Source: Sphingobium estronivorans
GTDB taxonomy: Bacteria > Pseudomonadota > Alphaproteobacteria > Sphingomonadales > Sphingomonadaceae
Direction: 5' to 3'
Assembly: GCF_008692605.1 (NCBI RefSeq)
Contig: NZ_LFCT01000010.1
Span: 61,280 to 125,279 of the forward strand
Length of the DNA stretch: 64,000 nt
A model generated the notes under the pieces. The model saw nothing but the letters and a program-made list of their open reading frames with translations. It did no database searches and was not told where the DNA came from. Each line of letters begins with the position of its first letter. The first letter of the stretch is position 1. This document shows positions 55,855-64,000 of the stretch, in pieces. A program made the translations under genes and the position numbers.

Positions 55855-57248
55855 GGCCAGAACCTCGCATTGCCGACAACGGCCGGATTATTGCCGACGA
55901 ACAGCAGGTAGGTCAGGTTGCCGGTCGCCTGCATCACCAGCGCCACGGCCAGCGACGCGCCGGTGACGGCCCCCGCCAGATAGCCGAAACCGAACCCGGC
56001 GAAGCCCGCGTCGCGCAGCAGCAGCGTCCCGATGGCGCTGGCGATCATGAAACTGCCCCAGACGGCGACGATGCGGCCGGACAGGTCGTAATAGGACAGG
56101 ATGATGCTCATCTGGATCGCGACGAGGTGGAACACCACGCCCAGCGCGGTCAGGCGGAATCCGAATATCGCCCGCGCGTTCAGGTCCAGCAGCCGGATGA
56201 TCTCCGGCGCCAGTACCCAGCAGAAACAGGCCAATATCGCCTGTTCGACCATCAGCAGGCGCAGGTCGAGCCGGATCGTCCTGCCAACTTTCCGCCGCGC
56301 CTTTTCGATCCGGTGCCGGTTGGCGGTGCCCATGCACTGCGCCATCAGATCGGCAAAGACACGGTCGAAACGGGTTTCGGTTGTGACCAGTATCAGCGTC
56401 AGGCCGGGGATCATGGTCAGCAGGCCCAGGAAACTCGCCTGATCGTTGATTGGATTGACCCGCAGCGCACCCACCGCCTGCACGCTGCCGGGCGCCCACC
56501 AGAGCAGCCATTTGTCGATCCATATGGCCAATGCATTGGCCAGGCCCGCCGCGCCCAGCACGATCATGCCGGGCATCCGGCCGATGCTTTTCAGCCGCCA
56601 GACGGCACTGCCGGGAAAATCCTCCCGAATGGCGGCGATCAGCAGCGCCAGCGTCACGATCAGTCCGGCGGCGATGGCCGCCAGCACCGCTTCGGGCGCG
56701 GTTGGCCGGATCAGGAAAAGCGCGACTGCGGTCATGGCAATGCCCGAGACATAGGCAAGGAAGATCGGCCGATGTCGCCATGTCGCATGCAGGAAGGGGC
56801 TGGCGATCCAGATCTGCGCGAACAGGGTCAGGATCGCCGTTGCCAGCAGGAACAGGTCCGGGCGCATGGCGGCGGCGAAGCCGAACAGCATATTACCGGC
56901 AATCTGCGCGGCGATGGTGGCAAACACGAGCGCCGCCATCAATATCGGCGGAATGGCGTTACGTTCCCCCAGATAGAAGCGATCCGACGCCATGCGCGTG
57001 GCGATCATCGCCAGCGGCGCAGTGATGACCGTCGAAACGCCGAACGCATAGACCAGGCTGGCCTGAACGATCGCATGGTCGGCCGGCTGCATGACGGATC
57101 GGGTCCAGCCCTGAAGCAGGAATATGGCGAAGGCGGTCATCAGCCAAGGACCGGAACTGACGACGGCCCCGTGAAAGGCGGCACTGGCAATGCCGCCCAG
57201 GCCATCCTCCCGGGCTATCCGATCCAGTCTGAAACCGATGCCGGCCAT
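55851..57248 (-). CDS. pelG: PelG-type polysaccharide transporter/synthase membrane subunit
   Basis: A 465-residue protein of about twelve membrane helices in the MOP/flippase fold. It begins MAGIGFRLDRIAREDGLGGI, followed by SAAFHGAVVSSGPWLMTAF, the diagnostic PelG start. PelG forms the inner-membrane synthase complex with PelD, PelE and PelF. ATG 57248 lies 25 bases after the RTX gene and has GAGGG upstream. The 3' end overlaps the hydrolase gene. Confidence 0.92.
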   Translation of the reverse strand: MAGIGFRLDRIAREDGLGGIASAAFHGAVVSSGPWLMTAFAIFLLQGWTRSVMQPADHAIVQASLVYAFGVSTVITAPLAMIATRMASDRFYLGERNAIPPILMAALVFATIAAQIAGNMLFGFAAAMRPDLFLLATAILTLFAQIWIASPFLHATWRHRPIFLAYVSGIAMTAVALFLIRPTAPEAVLAAIAAGLIVTLALLIAAIREDFPGSAVWRLKSIGRMPGMIVLGAAGLANALAIWIDKWLLWWAPGSVQAVGALRVNPINDQASFLGLLTMIPGLTLILVTTETRFDRVFADLMAQCMGTANRHRIEKARRKVGRTIRLDLRLLMVEQAILACFCWVLAPEIIRLLDLNARAIFGFRLTALGVVFHLVAIQMSIILSYYDLSGRIVAVWGSFMIASAIGTLLLRDAGFAGFGFGYLAGAVTGASLAVALVMQATGNLTYLLFVGNNPAVVGNARFWP

Positions 57249-57273
57249 TTCGTCGCCCTCTTCATGTCCAGGC

Positions 57274-60200
57274 CTAAAGCATGAAGTCGCTCTGCACCGC
57301 GTGGCTGCCGACCAGCCTGATCGCGAATTCGACCGTTGCCGGATTATTGTCCGTATTGGCTTCGATCAGCGTGTCGCTGCCGGCCGAAACGACGTGGAGT
57401 TGCCCCGGCGCGCTGAAGCCGAGATCCCCGATGAAGGTGAAGGCCTGATTGCCGCCGGTGGTCGTATTGGCGTCGATACCCGACAGGTCGATCTTGTCGA
57501 TCCCCGACTGGAAATCCATGATCTGGTCCATGACCAACGGCGTACTCTGCTGTACGTTGGTGTAGATGAAGGTGTCGGCCCCACCGCCCCCGATCAATAT
57601 GTCCGCGCCGTTGCCGCCGGTGATGCGGTCATTGCCGCCCATGCCGTTCAACGTATCCGCGCCGGCTCCGCCCGTCAGTTTGTCATCCTCCGGCGTTCCC
57701 ATGAGCGACGAGCCGCTGCTGCCCGCGGTCAACGATATGCCGCCGACATTGCCGATCGTGACGGTGATATCCTGGAAATCGGTCGCCCCGTGCGAGTCCG
57801 TCGCGACCACACGCAACTGATAGACATTATTATGGTCCACATCGCCCGGATTTTCATAATCCGGGGCGGTGATGAAGCTCAGTTGTCCGCTTGTGCCGTC
57901 GATGACGAACAGCGCGCCGTCGCCGGAATTCGCAATCGAATAGCTGACATGATCGCCAATGTCGGGATCCGCGGCCACCACCTTGGTGACGTTGAGAATA
58001 TTCTCCTTCATCGAGATTTTCGCCGTCGCGCCTCCCCCATTGGAGGTGATGACGGGCGCGTCATTGGCATCGACGACAGTGACGGCCAGCGCCTGGCTGG
58101 CGAACAACTTGCCATCGGACACGCGGACGATGACGTCATAGACATTGTTCGCGCCGCTGTCCGTGGGCGCCTCGAAATTGGGCGCCTTTCGGAAGGACAG
58201 CGCACCGGTTGCGCTGTCGATGATGAACCGGGCCGCGTCCGCCCCGCCGGAGATCGAATAGCGGAACGTCGTCCCGGCGTCCGGATCGGCGGCGGTCACG
58301 GTCGTGACGGCTGTCGTCCCCTCCGCCATCGAAAGCGATGCTGTCGCGCCGCCGCCGTTGGAAGTGATGGTCGGCGCTTCATTGACGTTGGTGATGGTGA
58401 CGGCCAGCGCCTGGTCGTCGAACAACTGCCCATCCGATGCGCGCACGATGACATTGTAGACATGATCGCCGCCCGAATCGGTCGGATTTTCATAATCCGG
58501 CGGCGTGATGAAGGTCAGTGCGCCCGTGCTGCTGTTGATCGCGAACTTGTCCGCATCGACCCCGCCGGAAATCGAATAGGTCAGCGGATTGCCATCGGAA
58601 TCGAAAGCCTGGACTATCGTCACCGCAGTCACATTCTCGGCTTTGGAGAGTGAGGCCGTCGCTCCGCCGCCATTGGAGGTAATGATCGGCGCCCGATTAT
58701 TGTTGGTGATGGTGACGGCAATCGCCTGTTCGTCATATAGCGCGCCGTCCGACGCGCGAACGATCACGTCATAGACATTATTTGCGCCATTATCGGTCGG
58801 CGCGGTGAAATCCGGCGCTGTCGCAAAGGATAGGGCGCCGGTCGCGCTGTTGATGACGAACTTTGCCGCATCGACCCCGCCGGAGATCGAATAGGTCAGC
58901 ACCGTCCCGACATCGGGATCGGTGGCGGTCACGGTGGTGACGGCCGTGCTGTTCGAGCGTACGGAAACCGATGCGGTCGCCCCCCCGCCGTTGGACGTGA
59001 TGGTCGGCGGCTCATCCGCATTGGTGATGGTGATGGCCAGCGCCTGCGTCGCCGTCAGCGAACCATCGGACACCCGGACATTCACATTATAGATATTATC
59101 CTTGCCCGCATCGCCGGGCAGGTCGAAATTGGGCGCCGTGATGAAGGACAGCGCGCCGGTCGTGCTGTTGATCGTGAACTTGCCGGAATCGGCGCCACCG
59201 GCCAGCGAATAGGTCAGCGTCGTATTGGCGTCCGGGTCCGTCGCAGTGACAGTCGTGACGGCCGTCAGATTTTCAGCCATGGTGATCGATGCCGAAGCCC
59301 CACCGCCGTTGGAGGTGATGGTCGGCGGTTCGTTCACATTGGTGATGGTGACGGCCAGCGCCTGATCGGCAACGAGCGTGCCGTCCGAAGCCCGAACGAT
59401 CACATTATAGACATGATCGCCACCGGCATCGTCCGGCTGCTCGAAATTGGGCGCGGCTATGAAGCTCAGCGCGCCGGTCTTGCTGTCGATGGCGAATTTG
59501 GCTGCGTCCACCCCTCCGGCGATGGAATAGGCCAGGATCGTGTTGGCGTCGGGATCGGTCGCCGTCACGGTCGTCACCGCCGTCAGATTTTCTCCCATGG
59601 AGATAGCGGCCGTGGCTCCGCCGCCGTTGGAGGTGATGGTCGGCGGCTCGTTCACATCGGTCACGGTGACCGCAATGGCCTGTTCATCGAACAGCGTGCC
59701 GTCCGACGCGCGCACGATCACGTCATAGACATTGTTCGCGCCAACATCGCCCGGCGCTTCGAAATTGGGGGCGGAGACGAAGGACAATATGCCGGTCGCG
59801 CCGTCGATGACGAATTTGGCCGCGTCCGCGCCGCCGGAAATGGAATAGCTGATCGTCGTCCCGACATCGGGATCGGTGGCGATCACCGTGGTGACGGCCG
59901 TGCTGTTTTCCGGGACCGAAAGGGTCGCGCTATCCAGCCCGCCATTGGAGGTGATGACCGGCGCGTTCTGATAGGTCAATGTCACTGTGTGCAGGCCGTA
60001 ACTGCCCAGATCCAGTGTCCAGATCTCGCCCGACTTGTCGACCACATTCGCGCCGGACACCACCACGCCGTCTGTGCCGGGATTGGCGATGTCGATGATG
60101 ACCTTGCCCTCGCCCTGAAGCGAGAAGGCAAGATTATGGCCATCGCCCGTCACGCTGAGCAGGACAGCCCGCATCGGCAGGTCGGTGATATGCGTCACAT

Positions 60201-62454
60201 CGTCGGCCGCCGCCCCCATGTGGATGGTGAAGGTGCCGCCGCTCTGGGGCAGGAACACGCTGTTGCTGTCATAGGCGTACCAGCCGGTCACATTCTGAAT
60301 GACCAGCGATCCCTGCCGATCCACATCCAGCGAAAGATTGCCGACATTGGCCCCGCTGACAGACGCACTGATGGTGTTGCCGGACACGCTGGAGGTCACC
60401 GTGGAATTTTTCAGCGCCGTCATGCGCTGGGCCAGGTCGTCGAGCGTCACGAATTCCATGTTCGCCGCGACTGCATGCTGCAACCAGGCAGTGAACATGG
60501 AAATGTCATAGGGGCTGTCCGTCGTGGGACTTCCCGACAGAAAATCCGCCGCGCCATAATCGTGCCAGGGCCATACCACCACAGGCGTCTGGGCATTGGC
60601 GACGATCTTGTCGAATTCGGCAAGCCAGGCGGCGGTCGCGTCTGCCACGGACTTGTGCTGAAATTCGATCAGGGTGAAGTCGAAGGAGGTGTTGGGCGCG
60701 AAATAGATCTGGCTCTGATTGGCGGGCGTCAGATAGCCGAAGGCATTGGGATAGCCCGCCCCCTGCGCCGCATAGCCGCCCGTCAGATAATCCGTCACAT
60801 ATTGCAGTATCTCCTGCGATGTCGCCAGCGTTTCGGGCGCGCCGGGCACCGCCGCGCCGACGATCTGATAGGGCTGACCCAGATAATTGCTGAGCTGGGT
60901 GTTCAGGATGGTGGTGCTGTTCTGAAACTCGGTCTGGATCTGCGCAGCGGTCAGGACATTGGTGTCCTCCGGATGAGTCAGGCTGTGCGTGCCGAGTTCA
61001 CTGCCAAGATCCAGTATCGCCTTGTAATAGGGCAGCGATATGTTCCAGTCGGTGCCGGTCCCGTCCGTGCCGTTCCCGACGTTCAGATAAAAGCTGCCGA
61101 CGAAATTATAGTCGGCCTTCCATTGCTGAAGGATGGGGATCAGCTTGTCGTAGATGCCCGGCGTGCTGCCCGGCGGATTGACGTCCTCCAGTTCCTGGCT
61201 CTGGTCCATGTCGACGCGGGCGGCAACGATCCCGGCATCGCGCGTCAGGTGCAATCCGACCGACATTCCCGTGCCATTTGCCGAGTAGGAAATCGCCTGT
61301 TGCAGCATATTGGCGTCGGCCATGATGCCTTCGCTGGAGAAGAGGACGTTGCGCGCCGATCCCGTTTGCGTGGCGAGAGCGGCCGAATAGCTCTGGCCGC
61401 CATTGATGGTTTCGGTCGCGATCTGATGGCCAGTGCCGCTGACGCTGGCAAAGGCGTTCCAGCCGACATTGGTATAGCTGTTGACCTGCTGCCCATTGGC
61501 GTAATGATCCAGCACAAGGCCGCTGGCGTCTGTCGCTGTGATCTGCACGTCGCCCGTGCCGCCAGTGACCCGGGTGGCGTCGAACAGCACTTTCATCTGC
61601 GCATAGGGATCGCCCGGAAGGGGATCGCCGCCCACCGCGCCGCCCTGCACATAAGGCTGGTTCGTCATGAACTCGCCCGCAGCAATCAGGCCGATGCCCA
61701 GTTGCTTGCTGGCGATTTCCAGCGTGTGCGTGATCGCCTCCACCTTATCCGTCGGCACGTTGCGGAAAGAAGGGAAGACCAGCGCATCGTAATGAGACAA
61801 TTTGTTGAGGTCGGTAAGATCGTCCTCCGTCAATATGTCGAAGGGGATTCCGGCCTGCATCGCCTGAGACTGCACCGACATGAAAAGCTGCGAATAGGCC
61901 GTCGAGCTGAAATAGGCGTCGGCGGTCGTCTGCGAGAAGACGATGCCGATCCGCATGTCCGGCGCCTCGGTCGCGGTCGTCTGATTGAAGACCGTGAAGG
62001 GCGCGGACTGATAATTGGACGGCATGAAAATCGCGTCATTAATGTCGTAATAGCTGTACATCGCCGCCGGGTTGCCCACGGACGCGGCGGGCAGGCGGAA
62101 TTCGACCACAGTATGATCCGCAGACCAGGCCGCAGTCAGTCCGCTCAACACCAGCGTCTGACCCGCCGCGCCGGTATAGAGATTGATGGTGCCGTCGGCG
62201 GCGAAATTGACATTATATTCCGCGCCGCCCGCGAAACCGAATATCTGGTAGCCGGTCGAAGTCTTCCCGTCCGTGTTCAACCAGACGGTCGTATTCGCGC
62301 CAATGGCTACGGGCGCCTTCAGGGCGAAGACGAAATCGCCACTGTCGAAGGTAGAATATATTTCATAGCCGGACGTACCGTTGTCGTCGATCCGGTCGGT
62401 CGCGAACCAATCATTCAGCGATCCGTCGATGGTGACGCTGTGGCCAAAGGTCAT
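57274..62454 (-). CDS. giant RTX adhesin with a PelA-type deacetylase, cadherin repeats and type I secretion signal
   Basis: 1726 residues with no Sec or Tat signal. Order: a CBM9/DOMON-like beta domain (1-160, DGSLNDWFATDRID); a flavodoxin/amidotransferase-like domain (165-390); a polysaccharide deacetylase domain (about 400-690) with D415/D417 (RVDMD), H490/H494 (HSLTH) and WPWHDYG at 628-634; a jelly-roll-like region (690-830); seven cadherin-like repeats of about 106 residues (831-1569); RTX nonapeptides (about 1594-1629, GGAGADTLN type); and a type I secretion tail ending DFML. The 165-830 order is that of PelA after its hydrolase. The D417-H490 spacing (73) is near PelA's (about 70). 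It is the first gene of the Pel-like operon. Confidence 0.85.
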   Translation of the reverse strand: MTFGHSVTIDGSLNDWFATDRIDDNGTSGYEIYSTFDSGDFVFALKAPVAIGANTTVWLNTDGKTSTGYQIFGFAGGAEYNVNFAADGTINLYTGAAGQTLVLSGLTAAWSADHTVVEFRLPAASVGNPAAMYSYYDINDAIFMPSNYQSAPFTVFNQTTATEAPDMRIGIVFSQTTADAYFSSTAYSQLFMSVQSQAMQAGIPFDILTEDDLTDLNKLSHYDALVFPSFRNVPTDKVEAITHTLEIASKQLGIGLIAAGEFMTNQPYVQGGAVGGDPLPGDPYAQMKVLFDATRVTGGTGDVQITATDASGLVLDHYANGQQVNSYTNVGWNAFASVSGTGHQIATETINGGQSYSAALATQTGSARNVLFSSEGIMADANMLQQAISYSANGTGMSVGLHLTRDAGIVAARVDMDQSQELEDVNPPGSTPGIYDKLIPILQQWKADYNFVGSFYLNVGNGTDGTGTDWNISLPYYKAILDLGSELGTHSLTHPEDTNVLTAAQIQTEFQNSTTILNTQLSNYLGQPYQIVGAAVPGAPETLATSQEILQYVTDYLTGGYAAQGAGYPNAFGYLTPANQSQIYFAPNTSFDFTLIEFQHKSVADATAAWLAEFDKIVANAQTPVVVWPWHDYGAADFLSGSPTTDSPYDISMFTAWLQHAVAANMEFVTLDDLAQRMTALKNSTVTSSVSGNTISASVSGANVGNLSLDVDRQGSLVIQNVTGWYAYDSNSVFLPQSGGTFTIHMGAAADDVTHITDLPMRAVLLSVTGDGHNLAFSLQGEGKVIIDIANPGTDGVVVSGANVVDKSGEIWTLDLGSYGLHTVTLTYQNAPVITSNGGLDSATLSVPENSTAVTTVIATDPDVGTTISYSISGGADAAKFVIDGATGILSFVSAPNFEAPGDVGANNVYDVIVRASDGTLFDEQAIAVTVTDVNEPPTITSNGGGATAAISMGENLTAVTTVTATDPDANTILAYSIAGGVDAAKFAIDSKTGALSFIAAPNFEQPDDAGGDHVYNVIVRASDGTLVADQALAVTITNVNEPPTITSNGGGASASITMAENLTAVTTVTATDPDANTTLTYSLAGGADSGKFTINSTTGALSFITAPNFDLPGDAGKDNIYNVNVRVSDGSLTATQALAITITNADEPPTITSNGGGATASVSVRSNSTAVTTVTATDPDVGTVLTYSISGGVDAAKFVINSATGALSFATAPDFTAPTDNGANNVYDVIVRASDGALYDEQAIAVTITNNNRAPIITSNGGGATASLSKAENVTAVTIVQAFDSDGNPLTYSISGGVDADKFAINSSTGALTFITPPDYENPTDSGGDHVYNVIVRASDGQLFDDQALAVTITNVNEAPTITSNGGGATASLSMAEGTTAVTTVTAADPDAGTTFRYSISGGADAARFIIDSATGALSFRKAPNFEAPTDSGANNVYDVIVRVSDGKLFASQALAVTVVDANDAPVITSNGGGATAKISMKENILNVTKVVAADPDIGDHVSYSIANSGDGALFVIDGTSGQLSFITAPDYENPGDVDHNNVYQLRVVATDSHGATDFQDITVTIGNVGGISLTAGSSGSSLMGTPEDDKLTGGAGADTLNGMGGNDRITGGNGADILIGGGGADTFIYTNVQQSTPLVMDQIMDFQSGIDKIDLSGIDANTTTGGNQAFTFIGDLGFSAPGQLHVVSAGSDTLIEANTDNNPATVEFAIRLVGSHAVQSDFML
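57748..59964 (-). repeat. seven tandem cadherin-like repeats (about 318 bases each)
   Basis: The repeats begin with PxITSNGGGATA and carry calcium motifs ATDPD, DGATG/NSTTG, and ASDG. Lengths are 106, 106, 106, 106, 105, 106 and 104 residues. Repeats 1-6 are very alike; repeat 7, next to the RTX block, is the most divergent. Repeat 4 has RSN where the others have the conserved EN/EG calcium-binding position. Confidence 0.85.
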
Positions 62455-62464
62455 GACAAACCCC

Positions 62465-62500
62465 CAAACTTATGGATATGAAAATCACGTCATAAGTTTG
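62465..62500 (-). promoter_or_regulatory. perfect 10-bp inverted repeat at the RTX ribosome site
   Basis: CAAACTTATG (62465-62474) and CATAAGTTTG (62491-62500) are exact reverse complements, 16 bases apart. On the minus strand the hairpin runs straight into the GGGGG ribosome site (62461-62465) and ends 10 bases before the RTX ATG. It could act as an operator or as an mRNA stem limiting ribosome access. Confidence 0.7.
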
Positions 62501-63014
62501 CGACCGAACAATTTTATCTTTTTTCAGTAAAACTCAATCGCCATACAGGCACGGCAAATATGCGCCGAAAATACGTCGCGATATTCGGCAATCAGCCGTT
62601 ACCGCCAGGACGATTCCAGCCATATCAGCGCCAGTGGGACTATATCGGGTAGAATGCTTTTATTCTGTTCAAACATCTTCGCGGACCCGAGGTCGGGTAA
62701 TCCGCATATGGCTATAGTCACACCGCGCTATCCAATGGGGCGACTCGGATTTTTGAAGTTTTTACCCATGGTTAATGTGCTGTTAGGTGGGTTCCAATGT
62801 CAATGTTAATGAAAAGATATCCCCAAAAAAATCGCAAATAGAGCAATAGACCTCGCCATAAAATATAATAACTTATGATTTATTCTATATGATCTATGTC
62901 TATAGATATATCCTTGTTTCACTTGTTTTCATTTATAAGACCATTGGCTCGACCACCTGTCCCGCCGGGGGCCGTTCTGCTGATTCAGGATCGATGTTCC
63001 GAAATGAAGGGACG
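62501..63014. promoter_or_regulatory. AT-rich divergent intergenic region
   Basis: Over 500 bases without a gene, far richer in A and T than the rest, between the Pel-like operon and the GH114 gene. A perfect TATAAT lies at 62864-62869 toward the GH114 gene, without a good -35. On the minus strand TTGAGT with TAAAAT 15 bases away (within 62510-62536) is a weak candidate promoter for the operon. TTAA-N7-TTAG at 62772-62786 resembles a CtrA site. A small palindrome, ATCTAT/ATAGAT, is at 62892-62907. No ORF is convincing. Confidence 0.5.
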
Positions 63015-63941
63015 ATGATTGTGTTTCCGGCGCGCAAAAAATTATCGCAAATCAGTGCTCTTGCCATGGCCACGCTCATGCTGGCCGCATGCGGCGGCAG
63101 TAATGGCAACAGCGGCTCCCCCACGCCGACTCCGACGCCCGCGCCAACGCCTTCCCCATCCCCCACACCCGCGCCCACGCCGTCCCCCAGTCCCACGCCG
63201 ACGCCTGCGCCGCTGTCCCGTTGGGATTGGATATTGCAGAGCCAGGGGCTGCCGGCGACGCCGCCCGCGGTCGCTTATCTCGATGTTGACGGCTTCGATA
63301 CTCCCGCCAGCTATGTCGCGCTCGCCAAAAGCGCGGGCACCAAGATGATCTGCTATCTCGACATTGGATCGGCGGAGAGCAACCGCCCGGATTATGCCAG
63401 CCTGGCCGCCATTTCCGGGCTGCTGGGCAACAGCTATCCCGGCTTCCCGGGAGAACGATATATCGACATCCGCCGATATCCCGAATTCATCCAGATCATG
63501 GACGACCGACTGCGCATGTGCCGCGACAAAGGGTTCGATTATGTGGAGTTCGACGTCATGGATTCCTTCGAAGACGGGGCATCGACCACCGGCTTCGCTC
63601 TGACCGAACAGAACATGATCGCTTATGTGACAGCCCTGTCGAGCCGGGCGCGCGGTTATGGGTTGAAGCCCGTGCAAAAAAATGCGGGCAGTTCAGCGCC
63701 CAAGCTGGTTTCGCTGTTCGACGCGATCCTGTTCGAAGATTGCGTGCTGGACAATTTCTGCGCCGACAACGCGCCTTATATCGCAGCAGGAAAACCCGCT
63801 TTCAACGCGGAATATCCGGAAGAATGGCCGGCGGGCACATTCGATCGCGCACGCGTGTGCAGCGTCTCGGCCAGCGCGCAAATCTCGACGATCATCACCG
63901 TCGTGGCGCTCGACCGGCCCGCGCCAGACCGATGCACCTGA
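63015..63941 (+). CDS. GH114-family lipoprotein (endo-alpha-1,4-polygalactosaminidase-like)
   Basis: A 308-residue lipoprotein: leader with lipobox MLAACGG (Cys 26), a low-complexity Pro-Thr-Ser-Ala linker (about residues 35-66), then a GH114 barrel with [37 protein letters not shown] and the signature [30 protein letters not shown]114 enzymes cut alpha-1,4-galactosamine polymers, the kind of sugar found in Pel. ATG 63015 follows AAGGGA. It is divergent from the Pel-like operon. It is closer to classical GH114 than is the PelA-hydrolase-like gene at 54994. Confidence 0.85.
   Translation: MIVFPARKKLSQISALAMATLMLAACGGSNGNSGSPTPTPTPAPTPSPSPTPAPTPSPSPTPTPAPLSRWDWILQSQGLPATPPAVAYLDVDGFDTPASYVALAKSAGTKMICYLDIGSAESNRPDYASLAAISGLLGNSYPGFPGERYIDIRRYPEFIQIMDDRLRMCRDKGFDYVEFDVMDSFEDGASTTGFALTEQNMIAYVTALSSRARGYGLKPVQKNAGSSAPKLVSLFDAILFEDCVLDNFCADNAPYIAAGKPAFNAEYPEEWPAGTFDRARVCSVSASAQISTIITVVALDRPAPDRCT
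63117..63212 (+). repeat. low-complexity proline linker sequence
   Basis: About 96 bases of CCG/ACG/CCC-rich near-repeats encode [19 protein letters not shown] units. It separates the lipid anchor from the GH114 domain and would form a stiff extended spacer. Such tracts vary in length between strains by slippage (inference). Confidence 0.75.
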
Positions 63942-64000
63942 CGGAGCGATCAGTCGCAAATTGCCTGATTTTGGGAAATGGCGCACCCGGAACGATTCGA

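Noticed and set aside
57748..59964. Regular repeats of about 318 bases as a CRISPR or satellite array
   Set aside because: They are in frame, encode cadherin-like domains, and have no short direct repeats with unique spacers.
59413..62481. A 1022-codon open frame on the plus strand opposite the RTX gene
   Set aside because: It mirrors the GC-rich, repeat-bearing codons of the minus-strand gene, has no domain pattern and no ribosome site, and would delete a well-supported RTX protein.
62772..62786. A definite CtrA binding site
   Set aside because: TTAA-N7-TTAG misses the consensus at one base and lies in AT-rich DNA where such matches are common; mentioned only as a possibility.

Overview
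The window is GC-rich chromosomal DNA of an alphaproteobacterium, most likely a member of the Sphingomonadaceae (Sphingobium/Sphingomonas type). I infer this from overall protein similarity, the ETF-QO and Ccm gene types, a GTTC-N7-GTTC LexA box of the alphaproteobacterial kind, and a sigma-32 promoter of the CTTGAAA/CCATAT type. I see no tRNA, rRNA, CRISPR array, insertion sequence or prophage.

Positions 1-45200 look like ordinary, tightly packed core genome. In order they hold: the 3' part of an ATP-dependent DNA ligase; a GFA-type protein; a polyamine cluster (carboxy(nor)spermidine dehydrogenase and decarboxylase, ornithine-type decarboxylase); a seven-gene minus-strand operon from ETF-QO to an RlmD-like methyltransferase (13430 down to 5599), most joints being ATGA overlaps; UDG-like, lytic transglycosylase and moaB; a LexA-boxed radical SAM gene; dnaE; a diguanylate cyclase; lolD and lolC/E; a candidate structured RNA with a strong terminator; a heat-shock hsp20; kup; the ccmC-D-E-F-G-H-I cytochrome c maturation operon (ccmD, 43 codons, was found by hand); purF; an SDR; cfa; photolyase; rppH; an outer-membrane protein; an arginine succinyltransferase pathway segment (M20 hydrolase, astA, astB); and cobQ.

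Positions 45200-63950 hold the most interesting part, a rearranged Pel-type exopolysaccharide locus. A minus-strand operon runs from a 1726-residue RTX protein (62454) through pelG, a PelA-hydrolase-like gene, a split pelB, pelD and pelE to pelF (48438), with nearly every junction overlapping. The RTX protein carries PelA's reductase-like, deacetylase and jelly-roll-like regions, followed by seven cadherin-like repeats and RTX nonapeptides. It has no Sec signal. A type I secretion ATPase and adaptor (45303-48437) converge on the operon and end exactly where pelF ends. The simplest reading is that PelA has been split: the hydrolase stays periplasmic, and the deacetylase is a calcium-dependent type I secreted protein acting outside the cell. 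PelD lacks its c-di-GMP-binding GGDEF domain, and no PelC or TolC-like gene is present. A divergent GH114 lipoprotein (63015) flanks the locus across an AT-rich regulatory region.

All calls rest on reading motifs, overlaps and gene order. No database search was run.
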